Shown here: positions 27,001 through 42,000 of the stretch, one piece after another | Layout: every line of letters starts with the position of its first letter | Numbering within the stretch: the first letter of the stretch is position 1 | Source of the DNA: Corbicula japonica | Taxonomy: Eukaryota; Mollusca; Bivalvia; Venerida; Cyrenidae | Direction: 5' to 3' | DNA: 64,000 nucleotides | Assembly: GCA_038501625.1 (NCBI GenBank) | Contig: JAZAYU010000019.1 | Span: forward strand, 2,006,501 to 2,070,500 | Program-made: the position numbers and the translations under genes | The notes under the pieces: generated by a model | What the model was told of the DNA's origin: nothing | The model's input: only the letters and a program-made list of their open reading frames with translations | Databases searched by the model: none

Positions 27001-30000
27001 CAGAAATAACCTAATGAATCAAAAAGCGAACAGTTTAGATCCTGATCAGACGGCACGGATGTGCCGGCTGATCTGGATCTAAACTGTTGGCCTTAGCAAT
27101 AAAGGTGTATCTGAAAGGGTTAAAGTAATACATCACACTGCCAACAACCAGTATTTATGGTTTGTTAAATGAATAAGACTATGCAGTTGAAGTGTAAGTA
27201 TAATATTGTTTAATTTTAAAGTTATTTTAACAGTGAATTGCCAGCCACCGAGTAGGGATTTTTAGCAAAAATGAATGCCAAATTTAGAGATGGGAAAGTT
27301 TGTTTTTAAATTACAGTTTAACAACTTGGACCCTAGTTTGCAAGTAACAATAAGTAAGTTTTTTTGATAGATGGTTTTCACATGAATCTGTTAATAGTAA
27401 GCATGTGTTTATTGATACATTTTTCTGTAGAGTAAATGAAGAGGCTAATGACATATTTGAAGTTCAGGGCATTACCAGACGAGGCCAGGCTTCTACACAG
27501 GACCAGTTTGGTAACATCGATGAGTCACAGTTTGTGTCAGCATCTGAAGGTAAACTGAGGTCATGTTAATTTCTGTTGGAAATCTTACAGTTCTCATGGT
27601 CAGATAATAGGCCCCATGAGTGCCAAATAGGTGTGTGATTTTCAGTCAGAAACATTAATTCCCAATCCAAACACAAGTGTCTTGCAGAAAGCACAGTGTC
27701 TTGGCGTGAATACTTATACTTGATCTGTTAAATTGATGCATTTCTGCTTACAGAAGTTTACAATAAATACTGAGTTGTCATTTTAAATAAAAAGTTGTTG
27801 ACTTGTTTATGTAAGAGCTGTATTTAACACCATAATACATGCATCACAATCATAGCTGCAAAATATGCATTTGAGGTTATGGGTCAACACATTAAATTTT
27901 GCAAATGTATTTTCATAGCATGTCACAAGGTTCTGTGAGTAAATGAAAATTCCTGTGTGGTTGGAAATAATTTATACATGAACATAAAAGTTGTAACAGT
28001 ATCCCCATTTTAATTAAAGCGATTGTTTTTAAGTAAATTAAGAATGGGTTTATGGGTATGTTTTATAGAGCTATACAACAGTTAATATGTCTCTATTTTT
28101 GCAGTGTTTAATGATCCTGCAGCCTGGGAAATGTTGGAAAAGCTGGGTGGAGGTGGCACATCTTCTGTGAGTTTAACCCTTTTAGTAGTATACACACCTT
28201 TATTGCTAGGGCGAACAGTTTAGATCCAGATCAGCCGGCACATCCGTGCCGTCTGATCAGGATCTAAACTGTTCGCTTTTTGATTCATTAGGTTATTTCT
28301 GACCAAAATGCGACCAGTGCAGATCCTGATCAGACGACACGAAGTCTTTATGGCAATAGAATGCTGTTGAAGGAAGTATGTACAAACAGTTGGTTTCCCA
28401 GCAGTTTGATTATATCTGTTTCAAAATTGGTTTTCTTTAAAAGACCTCAAGTTGTGTTTGTGCTGTTTGTTTCAGGCAGATTCAGCTCTGTCAAGAATGT
28501 CCCTGTACGTGAAGTTTGATCCTCTGGTGACAGCCAGCAGTAAGTGGCATTACATAGATTTGTAGTATTGCGTGGGCGAACAGTGTAGATCCAGATCAGC
28601 CGGCACATCCATACCATCTAATCCGGATCTGCACTGTTCGCTATTTGATTTATTAGGTTAATTCTGACCAAAAAGCGACCATTGCAGATCCTGAACAGAT
28701 GGCACGTATGTGCCGGCCGATCTGGATCTACACTGGTCGCATACTCTTAAAAATACGTATATATGGAGGAATGGGTTAAACCTGCACATAGAACTTGTAC
28801 AAGTACTGCAATTTTCATAGATTCTAAAATTTACAGTTTTTCATTGTCCAAAATATGTTTACATACAATTTAATGTAATATTGAATTTCGTTGTTGATTT
28901 ATATTTTTGGATCGATCAGACAGCTGATCAGGATCTACACCGTAAACATATGTGAAAAATGTTGTATATACAGTTGAACCACCTGCATTCAACAGCCACT
29001 TGCCTTAAACAGCCAGCTTGAATATATCCTAAATTGCCATTTTGTTCTTACTTTTACCTGTCTTAAGTAGCCACCTGTGTTAAGCAGCCACATTTTGTGA
29101 CTTCCTTGAGTGATTGCTTAAAACAGGTTTGACTGTATATGTAGTAAATGGTTGATACTGTTGTCAAAATGTTTACTCATTAAACAAAGGTAGGTTTAGA
29201 GCATTACTGGGAATTAAACCCAGGTCTAAATTCATGTCAATAAATGTAAACCATGATACTTTTCTGTTACAGATCCCAGAAGGATAAGCATCCGAATGTC
29301 ACAGCTGGAAAAAGTAAAGGAATAGTGAGTAGCCACTTTAACAAAATATATTATGGTATGGGTAATTTTTTCACATGTTTTGCTCTACAACAATTGCATG
29401 AAATTAAATCCCAGCAAAATTAAACTGGTGTAATAATGTGTCCTAATAGAATAATAAAGTTGCACCATTTCATTCTGCATGAATATGTGATTTTCCATTT
29501 TTGAGCAAAATATGTTCTGGCAAAATTTTAATGATACCACAGTAGGTTAAACCTTAACTCTTGTGTGACAGAATCCAAATGTACACTGCTTGCTTATTGA
29601 TAAGAAATAATTGAATTAATCTAAAAGCAATTTTTTGAATTGCGTGTTGAACTATATCATGCATGAGTGTGAAGTGAAGACGGAAAAAACTGTCAACAAG
29701 GGAACGAGGCTCTGCAGATTTTTCTATTTTTACCAAATGTCTAATGCAAGATACTTTTTCTTGCATACCTTTTATTATTTATAACATTTCTGTATATGTA
29801 TACAAACTAATTTATTTTCCTGAAATATTGACATTAACGCAAACCTTTTTTATAAATGACGTTTTTTATAAATGACGTCACTGACTTGAATATATTACGT
29901 CAGATTCTTGGAGACATGTCATCACTCAAGTGACTCGTTCTACAAGGTGGATGTAGGATCGAAGTTTCCTACACAAGTGAAAACACCGGATGACCTGTGC

Positions 30001-33000
30001 CCAAGATAATAAAACTAAATTTGGAGATCAGTCTCAAATCTCAAGCATCTGATTGGCTGCAATGGCCACAAGTTGCCATTTCAGCCAATCAGATCCTTGA
30101 GATTTGAGACTGATCTCAAAACTTAGTTTTATGATCTTGGGCCCTGATCTGGTATGCAAGGACAGTTCAGTATGCATCGATATGCAGGCTGATCTAGATC
30201 TACACTGGCTGGAATATAAACCATTTCCATGGAGTAAAGAGTTGATAAATATCAACTTACAACAGTGTAAAAAAATTAATGTGGCTTGGTTATTCTTAGT
30301 TATACTTAGTGTAACTTGGTTATACTTAGACTTGCCAGCTCAAGATTTTTGTGGGAGTTTGGTGTAATTTAAGTTTATTTTCAAACTTCTGCATACTTTA
30401 TTTAATTGTTAAAACATGATGTTTTCCATTTTTAAATGGTCAAACATTTTCCCTAGATAATGTGCATTTTGCCAGTACCAAGTACCCATTTCAGCCCTTT
30501 TGAGCAAAGTTTGGTGTTGTTTGTTTTTCAGTGGATTGGATGACACACTATTGTTACTTGGTACACCTCCAAAGAAAAAGCGACAGTCTATGACAGCATC
30601 TCAGTTTAAGATCACGCCGTCTGGTCCAAGGTCAATGCAGGCAATGCAGGCTAAAGGTCCCCCACCCTCAGCCAAGAACACAGAACCAGTAGCACCAACT
30701 CCAGGAGCGGTAGATCTCATTTTAGCTTATAGTCCTAGCGAAAAGGAACAGGTAAATGAAAGCCTTTTGTTGCTCATATCAGTTAACCTTTTACTCCATA
30801 TATTATATATGTATTTTAACACATGTCACATCTAGATCTAATGTAGATCTAGATTATAATGTTATTAATCAAGTGAATTCATATTGGCGTTGTTATGGGG
30901 CCAAGGGTAGTCATATTGGCCCGAGGCCGTAGGCTGAGGGCTAATATGACTGCCCGAGGCCCAATTACAATGCCAATATGAAATCACTTGATTAATGACA
31001 ATTTTATTAATTAACAAAATATCCATGGTTCTAGACTTTAAAATTACTAATTTACCGGTCTGAAGAGATGATCATGAAGTGTCAGCTCTGATTTAAATGA
31101 TCAATCTTCAATCTATGCTAGTAACCTGGCTGGTATAAGCTACCAAGGAGATGCAGATATAAAGGTTGTTTTGTTTTGAATCCAAAAACAGCTTGAACAT
31201 TACTACACACTGTGGCAGCCATGTCTCTTGTTCATCCAGTCTGAATTTAGTATTTATCCAAATATCCAAAATAAGTTCACTTTCTGGCACATTCCATCCA
31301 CGACTTCCACATGTAAATACTGAATTTAACATGTCTGTAAGCTATCCAAACTAAGTTTTGATCCTTTTTGCAAAGTCACGCTCAATAAACTTGCTCAAAT
31401 GAAGAGTAATCCCTTAAAATTCACTGTCTTTTAGTTTCAAGAATTCTTGCTGCAGACATTCGCGTTGTTGTTGTACTAGCGAGTTAAATAAACTTGAAGA
31501 CTTTTATTATACAGAAAGAAATCACCAAAAGCAGCAACATAGACTTATCCTCTGTCCCTTTGCTTAAATGCATCTCGTGTCCAAAGTCACACTATCTACA
31601 TGTATTATCATTTTTATACGCCCGTTTGAAAAACGGGACATATTATGGGAACACCTGCGGCGGGCAGGCGGGCGGGCGCCGTCCACATGGTTTCCGCTCT
31701 CTAAGTCAAAGAGTTTTCATCCGATCTTTATCAAACTTGGTGAATATGTTGGTGGGCATAATATCTCGACCAAGTTCTATAACCAGCCAAATCCCCCCAG
31801 GCACTCCTGAATTATGGCCCTTGAATTGTCCAAAATTACTGTTTCCGCTCTCTAAGTCAAAGAGTTTTCATCCGGTCTTTATCAAACTTGGTGAATATGT
31901 TGGTGGGCATAATATCTCGACCAAGTTCTATAACCAGCCAAATCCCCCCAGGCACTCCTGAATTATGGCCCTTGAATTTTCAAAAATTACTGTTTCCGCT
32001 CTCTAAGTCAAAGAGTTTTCATCCGGTCTTTATCAAACTTGGTGAATATGTTGGTGGGACATAATATCTCGACCAAGTTCTTTAACCAGCCAAATCCCCC
32101 CATGCACTCCTGAATAATGGCCCTTTAATTGACCAAAATACTGTTTACGCTCTCTAAGTCAAAGAGTTTTCATCCGGTCTTTATCAAACTTGGTGAATAT
32201 GTTGGTGGGCATAATATCTCGACCAAGTTCTATAACCAGCCAAATCCCCTCCAGGCACTCCTGAATTATGGCCCTTGAATTGTCCAAAATTACTGTTTCC
32301 GCTCTCTAAGTCAAAGAGTTTTCATCCGGTCTTTATCAAACTTGGTGAATATGTTGGTGGGCATAATATCTCGACCAAGTTCTATAACCTGCCGAATCCC
32401 CCCCAGGCACTCCTGAATTTTGGCCCTTGAATTGTTCAAAAACTGAATTAGCGGTATCTGTTCTCCAAGTCAAATAATTTTCATCGGATCGTTACGCAAC
32501 TTTGATGATCAGTATTTTGACGGGCGTATTTTGTGTCAGTTTGGCACTCTTGTTATTAATAAAAACTCAAACTAGAAATTCCAAAATGGCGGCATTTTTA
32601 TTTTTAAAAGAAAGTGATTCAATTCATATTGGACCAGTTCATTGTCCAATCAGAATCATGCGATCTCATATTGGCTCAGTAAAACCCGTATTGGCCCAGG
32701 TTATCTCGTATTGGCCCAGTTGAGTTTTCAAATGAATTGGGTGTAAGCCATATAAGGTGGACTGAATTGTACATATTGTGTCAATATTATTTTAGTTAAT
32801 TAATAATAGCCAATACAGCCATTTCAGTCTAGATTTACACTGGTCACATCTTGGTTAAAAATAACCAAATGAATCTTAAAGCAAACAGTGTATATTCTGA
32901 TGGCACAGATTTGCTGACTATTCTGGATCTACACTGTTAGCCCATGAAATAAAGGTGTATCTATGGAGTAAAAGGTTAAGACATCATAATTGAGTGCAAT

Positions 33001-36000
33001 GATGAAACTTTTGGCAAAACTTATGAAATAAATAGCCAGCGGTGATATATCCCAGAATTTATCATGTGTTGTAATATGGGTTTAACAGTGATTGATTATG
33101 ATGGAAAATTGATCGTTTCTAGGAGAGATTTTTGACAATCGATTACAAAGTTATTAGCCAATTATCTGTTTGCTGTTCTTTAAGTGGCTCACATGGGTGA
33201 TCACTGTATTAGAACAAAAACAGTGTTGGATATATGACATAAATCAGTGTTATTTTGGTTTTAAATAAGCTTTTGAATATGTTCTCCCAATAAGTATTTC
33301 AAGAAAAAGACTCGTGTACCTGCAGCCTATTCTTATTGTTATTGTAAATGCTTCAATTATTAATCAAAAAGAGTTCTTTGATTATTTCCAATGATTGATT
33401 ATAACTTTTTTGTCCGATTAAGAAATCCTATAGTGTAGTTCAGATGCGCAAGGATATTTCTTGATGAGCTATGCCCTTGTGATATACATCTTTCCATATC
33501 CTTTGATATTTCCTGCTATATATCAATGTGAGCTATTTCTAACATGAATTTTTTATTATAAAGCTTTTAAACTGTTCGCTATACATGGTAATGTCGAAAC
33601 ATTATAATTATTGTTATTTCAGGCAGTGATACCTAAAGCTGGGATGAAGACAGGGCCAGTATTGTCACTTCTCGATGCTGCAGCTAACAATGAGGATAAT
33701 CTAGTCCAGGTTAGTCCAGGGTTTAATACTGCAGACTTTTTTCTTAACTACCTTAACCATTTCCTCCCTAGATACACCTTAATTGCTATGGCGAGGGCGA
33801 AAGGTTTAGATCCAGATCAGCCGGCACATCCGTGCCGTCTGATCAGAATCTAAACTGTTTGCTTTTTGATTGATTAGGTTATTTCATACCAAAATGCGAC
33901 CAGTGCAGATCCTGATCAGACAGCACGCATGTGCCGGCTGATCTGGATCTACACTGGTCCAACATGCGTAAAAATGTGTATTTATGGAGAAAGGGTGAAG
34001 GCCTATACTCTATATATACGGATTTTATTTCTTGTGCGAAAAATGTAGATCCAGAACAGCCTGCACATCCATGCCATCTGATCACGATCTAAACTGTTTG
34101 TTTCTTGGTCAGAAATAACCAAATGAATCTAAAAGCAAGAATCTAAAAGCAAGCAATGTAGATCCTGGTAAGACAGGAAAAAATATTCTAGCTGATCTGG
34201 ATCTACACTGTTAGCCCATGTTATTACAGCAGTTCCATGGAGTACAGGCTTCAACTGCGCAAAATTGGTTTGAAGCCATGGTTTTATCTTATTTCCCAGT
34301 CCAGTTTACTGCAAAAACCTTTTTTTTCACAGGCATGACTGGGCAATAACCTTTTCCATGCCTTTATTCTATGGATACAGTTTGCATCCCATGTGGAACC
34401 AATTCAGATCCAGATCAGCCTGCAAATCCATGATCTGATCTGATCAGGATCTACTCTGATTAGTTTATTTTAGTTTATCAAAAATTAGTTTATTCATGAT
34501 ACAGATTGGAACAAAGTAGATCCAGATCAGACTACATGAATGAGCAGGTTGATCTGGGTCAACACTGGTTGTGCATAGGAAATAAGCCATATTGATTGAG
34601 TTAATTGTTGAAATATGTTGCCATAAAGGTCACATTTATGCCTACATACCCTGAGAAGCCTGATTGCATCTTTGTTTATGTCTTGCTTGCAGGGGAATGG
34701 GGGTAAAAGAAATGGGGATTCTGAGAAAAGAAATCGCAAATGCAACTTCATCATTAAAATATCTGAGTCATGTGGTCAATATTGCCACCCCCCCACACAC
34801 ACACGCACCACCCACCCCACACACCACCCACCCCCACACACCACCTACCCCCAAACACAACCCACCACTCACCCACCACCCACCTTCTATCGAAATAAAC
34901 TTGTTTGTACACTGTGCTCATGTTCTTCTAAAGGAATTGAAGTACACTGATGAGGACTTGCTAGCTGTTCGGAGAGAGATGGATCTCGTCACACAGGGGC
35001 TGTTGTTGAAGAAGGACCAGGAATGGTGCCAGGAGAAGAAGCAGTGGGAGCGGGAAAAGGCAGAGCTCATCAAGAAATGTCAGCAAATTAAAACCGATAA
35101 AGAAAAAATCGAGTAAGCTGTTTCTTTGGTAAAATTTATTATTTTGTCAACACTACACCAAACATATGGGTTTTACTGCATGTATGAACTGTTTAGATCG
35201 AGATTAGTGGATGTCCGTGCCATCTGGTAAGAATCTACACTGTTCATTTGTTGGACAGAAAACAGATTAATATGGCCTAATTAAATTACTTTGGAATCAT
35301 CATATTATGCAGTGTTAAAATCTTTGCATGTTTCATGCCATAGAAAGTGAGCAAAATCAAACCATTGAATATCTAGTCTTGTGCAAACAATACAATTTTG
35401 CAAATGTATACCTGCATCAAAATATCATTTATTTCATTTGCACGAAATGTGATCCCCACGAAATTTAATGATACCACAGTAAGTTCTGACTTATAAATAA
35501 TAATGATTTCAAATTTATTACTGAGAAGGGTTGCACTTTGTAATTTCATGTGTAAATGTTAGCTAACAGTAAGTTTGTTTCTCTATTTCAGAGTAGCATT
35601 TCTAAACCTCGAACAGCTGGTGAATGAAATTGCTGGTAAGACTTTACTTCTTTTGTAAAAAAAATATAACCCTATACTTTTACTCCATTCGATATGGCTT
35701 TAATATTTAATCTCATCAGGGCTTTCACTAGACTTGCAAATCAGGGAGAAGTTTTGTCATAATTTGACTGAATTATGGAGAAGTTTGCAGTTAACAGCAT
35801 TCTTTCCCTATATAGTCTATACAAAATGACTTCTCCCATAGCTTAAAAAATGGAGGTCTACTCACTTTTGGGAGACCACTTCTACCAAGTCTCCTTCTAG
35901 GGAGAGCCCTGTCTCACGGGTGACCAGTGTAGATCAAGATAACCCTGCACATTACTGATGTCTGGTTAGGTTCTACACTGTTTGCTTTTTGGTCAGAAAT

Positions 36001-39000
36001 AACCTTAGTCTAAAAGTGAACAGTGTAGACCCTGATAAGACTGAATGGATGTGCAGGCTGATCTGGATCTACACTGTTCTCCATGTGATAAAACTGTACC
36101 CCATTGGGTAAAAAGGTTAATTTTTAAGGAGCACAATTAATCCTCATATAGCTTATCATAAAAGAATAATATGACTGTGAAATATATTTTTACCAATGTC
36201 AATTGAAGATTCTGCCATATATATTTCATGAAGTCATATTATTTACTCATACATTTACATACTTTTTCTAGTGTGTTTCAACCTGCTTGAAAGATAATGA
36301 TACATCAGTTTGCAAACACATAAATTGAATATAAATTGGAAAAATATTTAAGTCTATCTGACTTAAGTAGTTGACTATGTTCACATTCTGTTTTATGTTC
36401 ACAGCGGCCAGGGAAGCAGCAGATAAGAAAGTGCTAGATGTGATGGCAGAAAAGAATCAGGTGAGTTTGCCACAAAACTTTGTTTTTCTTTTACAAGTTA
36501 GATTACATGCAGTGCTCACGCTGGCTGTTTTAAAATAATAGCCACAAAATTTTTGAAAATTAAATTAATAGCCAACGTTTTACGCGTTTCCCCATCCATG
36601 GGAAATAGCATTATAATTATTTGTTTTGTTTTTTAATTAACATGATTTATCTAACATAACATTTATGTTATGAAGATTAACTGTTAATTATTACTTTATT
36701 AATTTAACCTAGTCAATGAAAATAATTGGCTTTATGTAAAATTACTGATGATTTTTAATAATAAGGCATACTTCACTTCACTATTGCAGACAAAATCAAT
36801 TGGATTCACTGCTATTCACTGCTAAACATACCAAAAAGGTCTAACCTTCAAAGCAGTCTTAACCAAACAAAATTGTAAAATATTGCATTAAAGTTTTGGG
36901 CAAAATAATTTAATTCACATCAATTTTCTGCTTAGAATGAGTTTATATGCTATTGGGTAGTGGCAATGACGATTCGTGATTAGATTAATGGTATGTCAAA
37001 AATAGACGTCGCGAAAATGGATGACAAATGTAATTACTAATAAACCAGTAGAAAATTGCAATGTGAAATAACTTTTCCTAAGCAAAAAATAACCAAAGCA
37101 GCTGATTAAACACATTTTTTTGAGAAAATAGGAAGTATTTTCTCCGTTAACATGGTTAAAAAATCGGCAATTCGTACCGCGAATTTTCGTCGTATTCGTC
37201 ACTTGAGGTACAGTATCCGGCTAGGTTTTTGCTTTGAGAATAGATTTAGAATTTGGCCAGTATTTAATATTAGATTAGAAAAAAGAACACACAATTTATT
37301 CTTATTCTTAAAATATTTGTCTGCTTTGTTAAACATATGATAGGGGAATCATTAATAGCTATAAATAGCATCAACCTTAGAATTCCCTTGTCATGACATA
37401 ATGGAAATGCCAAAAGTTTACCGATTACAATCATCAATCATTGACCCGTAGGCAAGGACGCCAAGGTGATTATCTTAAGTGACACTTTGTTAGTTCAATT
37501 AGGGGATTAACGACCCACAATTATCAGTTATGTGGCGACCGCTCAGGGCAAAGCGAATGCAAATAAGCTAACAATATCTTGCTTTTTGACGATTATTTAA
37601 TCGCCAAATTTTACCGCCAATTCTTTGAAATAATCGACAAGAACGTAAAATTATCGCAAATGGCGACAATGTCGACTGACAGCGTGAGCACTGACATGGC
37701 AAACATTGATTATCAGACTCTCAAATTCTTTGACCCACGTGCTAAAGCAATTTGTGATAAAGGAATGTAATATATATTACTCACATTATTAGGCAGAATT
37801 CTTGATTATTACAGCATTATGATTTTGTTATCTATTTTGTTGCATGCAGGAAAGTTTTTAATAGTGAATTACAAATTTCCTACATTTATTATCGGGTATT
37901 TTTCTCGAAAAACATTCACACTTCATTTTTTTTGCAAAATTGGTATTTGGAATTATTTTCAAGTTACCCCCCTTCTATTGAAAAAAAGGACATATTCTGT
38001 ATCCTATCCAAATCAAATAAAAAAGAGAGAACCCTTTTCAGTGTCTTGTCCTAATCACATTTTGATGGTTTTGCTTGCCATCCATTTTTGTCATTTTGGA
38101 TCTCTGCGGTGGGAATTCTGTATAAATGTTACTTCTACAAATGGAATTCCACCGTTTGAAAAGTTACCAGTGCAGTGATTAATTGTTACTGATCATATGC
38201 AAGTGTAAAAGAAAAGAAATCAAAGTAGTTCTTTCCCTTTAACTGTTTTAAATACAATATACGAGGGTTGTCCCAATAAATCGTAGACTTTTTGAATAAA
38301 AAGAAAACTACTGAACATATCTTTCAGCAAATTTCACAGTTAGTTAAGACATCATTTGGTAACACGTATGCTGAATTTCAAAGAAAACTCTACTGCTATA
38401 AATAAATTACATACTTTTTATTAAACCGTGATAGCGATCGGCGGCGCACGTCAAAATGCGCCATGATTTGGAATTCAATAGTTTACTTTAAACATTTAAT
38501 ACATTACACAGTGCCATTTTAGCCGCAAACTATTAATGTTGACTTAATTGGTGATCATTCTGAAATCAATCCGCAAAGTTTCAAAAAGTTGTCATAATTT
38601 GTACAAGAGTAGTACTTGTTTCATGCTTATGAGTAAATATTCACTTCTAACGAAAATCGCGATGTTTGAAGAAGCCGCGGCGCACATTTCGATCATCAAA
38701 TATTGTGATAAAAGTGAATTGAAGCCAAAAGACGCTATGAAGGAATGAAAACAAGTTTAAAAGCATCCTCATATCTAGAGCGTTGGTATACAAAAGTGGT
38801 ACAGAAAGTTTTCGCATAGCGAAACGTAAATAATACTCGGAATAAGTCATCCCCCGTACTTGCCAGACACCGCTCCGGTAGACGTTGTGTACATTTGCGC
38901 TCATACGTCGCAAATTTGAGATCTGCGATGAGATCAGAAAGCTTGGCCTTCAACAAAAGTCTTCCAACAGAGTGTTAGTTTTACTGTTACATTATTTTAT

Positions 39001-42000
39001 TTAACAGTCGGGTGATCAGACACCGTGAGTGTATCAAACATGCTGAAGAGTTCTTCAGGAAGGAGTACCGGTATGCTGTGTCAGCATTGAAATGACGTTG
39101 CGACGTGCGCCGCTGGTCGATAGGCCGTCTTGTTAAAATGTTTCCAATTTCTTTATGATAGTTTATTTTTCTTTGATATTTCTTCTACAAATTACCAAAT
39201 GATGTCTTAACTAACTGTGAAATTTAAATAAACATGTGTTCAGTAGTTTTGTTTTTATTCAAATAGTCTACGATTAATTGGGACAACCCTCGTAAATATA
39301 CTGAAGACAAGGTGGGTGAAAAATGAAGTATAGGGAAAAATAAAAACAGACGAGGTATTTTACATTCAATTTTATTTTACATTTTTGTAATTGTTCTACC
39401 CTATGTGTATGCTAGCAAATAAAGATGACATTGATGTCCTAAGACAAAATTAGTCACAGTTCTGGTAATTGAATCAAAATATGTTAGCAAAATCATGTAT
39501 GATATTATAATTGTCAGAAAGCTTTTCACCACTTGATAGTAGCAGATATGGTGAAATTTTCTTGTACTGATTTTGAACTTTGTTTTTCAGTTATTGCAAG
39601 ATATGGATTGCAAGATATGGTAAAAATTTTTTGCACTGATTTTGAACTTTGTTTTTTTTCAGTTATTGCAGATATGGTGAAAATTTTTTTGTACTGATTT
39701 TGAAATTGTTTTTCAGTTATTGCAAGATATTCAGGGAGTTGAGAACTCATTTGCCGATCTTCACAAACGATACGAAAAAGCCAGGAACATGGTCTTATCC
39801 CAGCAGAAGGTACGGTTTGATCTTAAACTCTTTATTATATGGGATGTGGTTGTTGTCTCATGGGGGAACAGGGTAGATCCAGATCAAGCCATTACATCCA
39901 TGTCATCTTGTCAGGATCAACACTGTTTGCTTTTTGATACATAAGTTATTTCTGAACAAAAAGCAACCAGATCAGATCCAGGTCAAATGGAACATGTACC
40001 AGCTGATCTGGATCTACACTTGTCGCATTCACAATTAAACTCATATTAATGGGTTTTAATATTTTTTCAAAGTAAATGAGTTGGGCAATTCTATCGCATT
40101 GAGGAGACAAGATTGTTTATTATTGACATAAATCAAAATTGGTACAAATTAGAATTTTGTGCGTGAAAAGTTGATTGTTGGTTCTTTCTAAAAACAACAA
40201 CTATAAAGGATAGAAATCTCACCAAAGACATGTTTTATTTTATGCTTTAAAGTGAATAATAGAATTTTCTTGGTGAAATAAAAGTGGTATTGCACTGTTT
40301 TTAATCATTGAAATATCATTTTATATTTTCACTGTTTTGTTTTATTTTAGTACCCACACACATATAAAATTCAGAATAAGAACGTTTAGAAAAAGGATTC
40401 AAGTTTGGGTATATGACATCCTGAGGTTACGTTATAAACAACCGTTATGGTGCCATTTAATGTAAGGTTTCTGTCAAATCCATGCAAATTTTGCACTAAA
40501 AGCATAAAATAAAAAAAAATTGTTTTTACTGGTGAAAGATAGAAATATATTTCACGTATGTACTCCTGAATTATTTATATTCGCTTGTGGCTATACCATT
40601 CGCGAAAATACGAATTCCAGAGCTCACTCGGTAAAACATATTTCTATCTTTCACAGGTATAAACAAATATCCTCTATTTTCTTACATACCAGATCTGGGT
40701 TTAACTGTTAAAATACCAATAAAATTCCTGATTCTTTGAGCATCTGTTACAACCCCAAAGGTAAAAATCACTTTATGTATTGTGTTTATTCTAGAATGAG
40801 GAGACATTAAAGAAGTATGCTGCAGATAAGGTCAACGATTTGAAGAAAATGGAGGAGAAAGTTCACTCCGTGGAGAAATCCTTGAATGAAAAATTGGCAG
40901 CGTAAGTTGTTTGAATCTTTATTCTTAATGCATTTGCTGTATACAACTTTACTTCACTTACAATTACATTGAATTACCCTAAACTACCCTTAACCTCCCT
41001 AAACTTACCACTAAACTACCCCTAAATGTTGGTACTGTCTACCTTTATTCTTCCATATGTTCCTGGCTAGTAAGTGACTCTAATCATTCACTTACTAGCC
41101 AGGAACATAGGGAAGAAGTTTCCAGAAGATGTTAACACAAGGGTGTTGTAATAGCTAGAGGTAACAATGGCAACATTAAATTGTCATAAATGTAATGTAG
41201 ACAGTTTGTCTGGGTGCAAGTAAATTATTTTATGTTTTTCAATAAACTATTTATATTGAATAAGTTGATTGTAGTATAAATAAAATGTAAATTAATTAGT
41301 AAACCTTTCTATATGAATGCTGATTATATGGATATTGTAAAAATACCAGGGTGGCCTATTAAATCGACCACTATTTGCCAATATTTGCCAGTAAATGCCG
41401 GTATTTACCTGTAAATACCGATGGCATTGAAAATACTCATATTTGCCAGCATTTTGCCTACCCTGACACTTAGCCATGCTCGTTGTTTGTTTTCTAGAAA
41501 GTCACAAGAGATTGAGAAGTTGAAGAAGGAGCATGACTCTGTACAGAGCAAATTGGACGCCCAGACTAAAATCATGCAGATGAAGATCGACAACCTTGAA
41601 ACCAGTCTGAAGACCAAGGTTTGATATATCTGCTTTTTTATCTTTTTGGAATTTTGTTTTCAGAAGAGCGTCTTCACACGCAAAAAACCAATTCTGCTTG
41701 CTATATAAACATAACTTCTTTTTTATTAACCTTTTCCTCTAAAGACTCACCTTTATTGCTTGGGCGAACAATGTAGATCCAGATCAGCCAGCACATCCCT
41801 GCCGTCTGATCAGGATCTGCGCTGTTTGCTTTATGATTCATCAGGTTATTTCTGACCAAAATGTGACCAGTGCAGATCCTGATCAGACAGCACATATATG
41901 CCAGCTGATCTGGATCTACACTGGTTGCACACATGTAAAAATACCTATATATGGAGAAAAATGTTTAAGTTCTGTTGAATAAAATAACAAATTACCTATA

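Noticed and set aside
34664..34933. In-frame extension of the TACC exon at 34934 through the CA microsatellite
   Set aside because: A clean acceptor (ttcttctaaag) at 34933 and phase-0 agreement with exon 33623-33709 make the short exon the better model; the extension reads low-complexity sequence.
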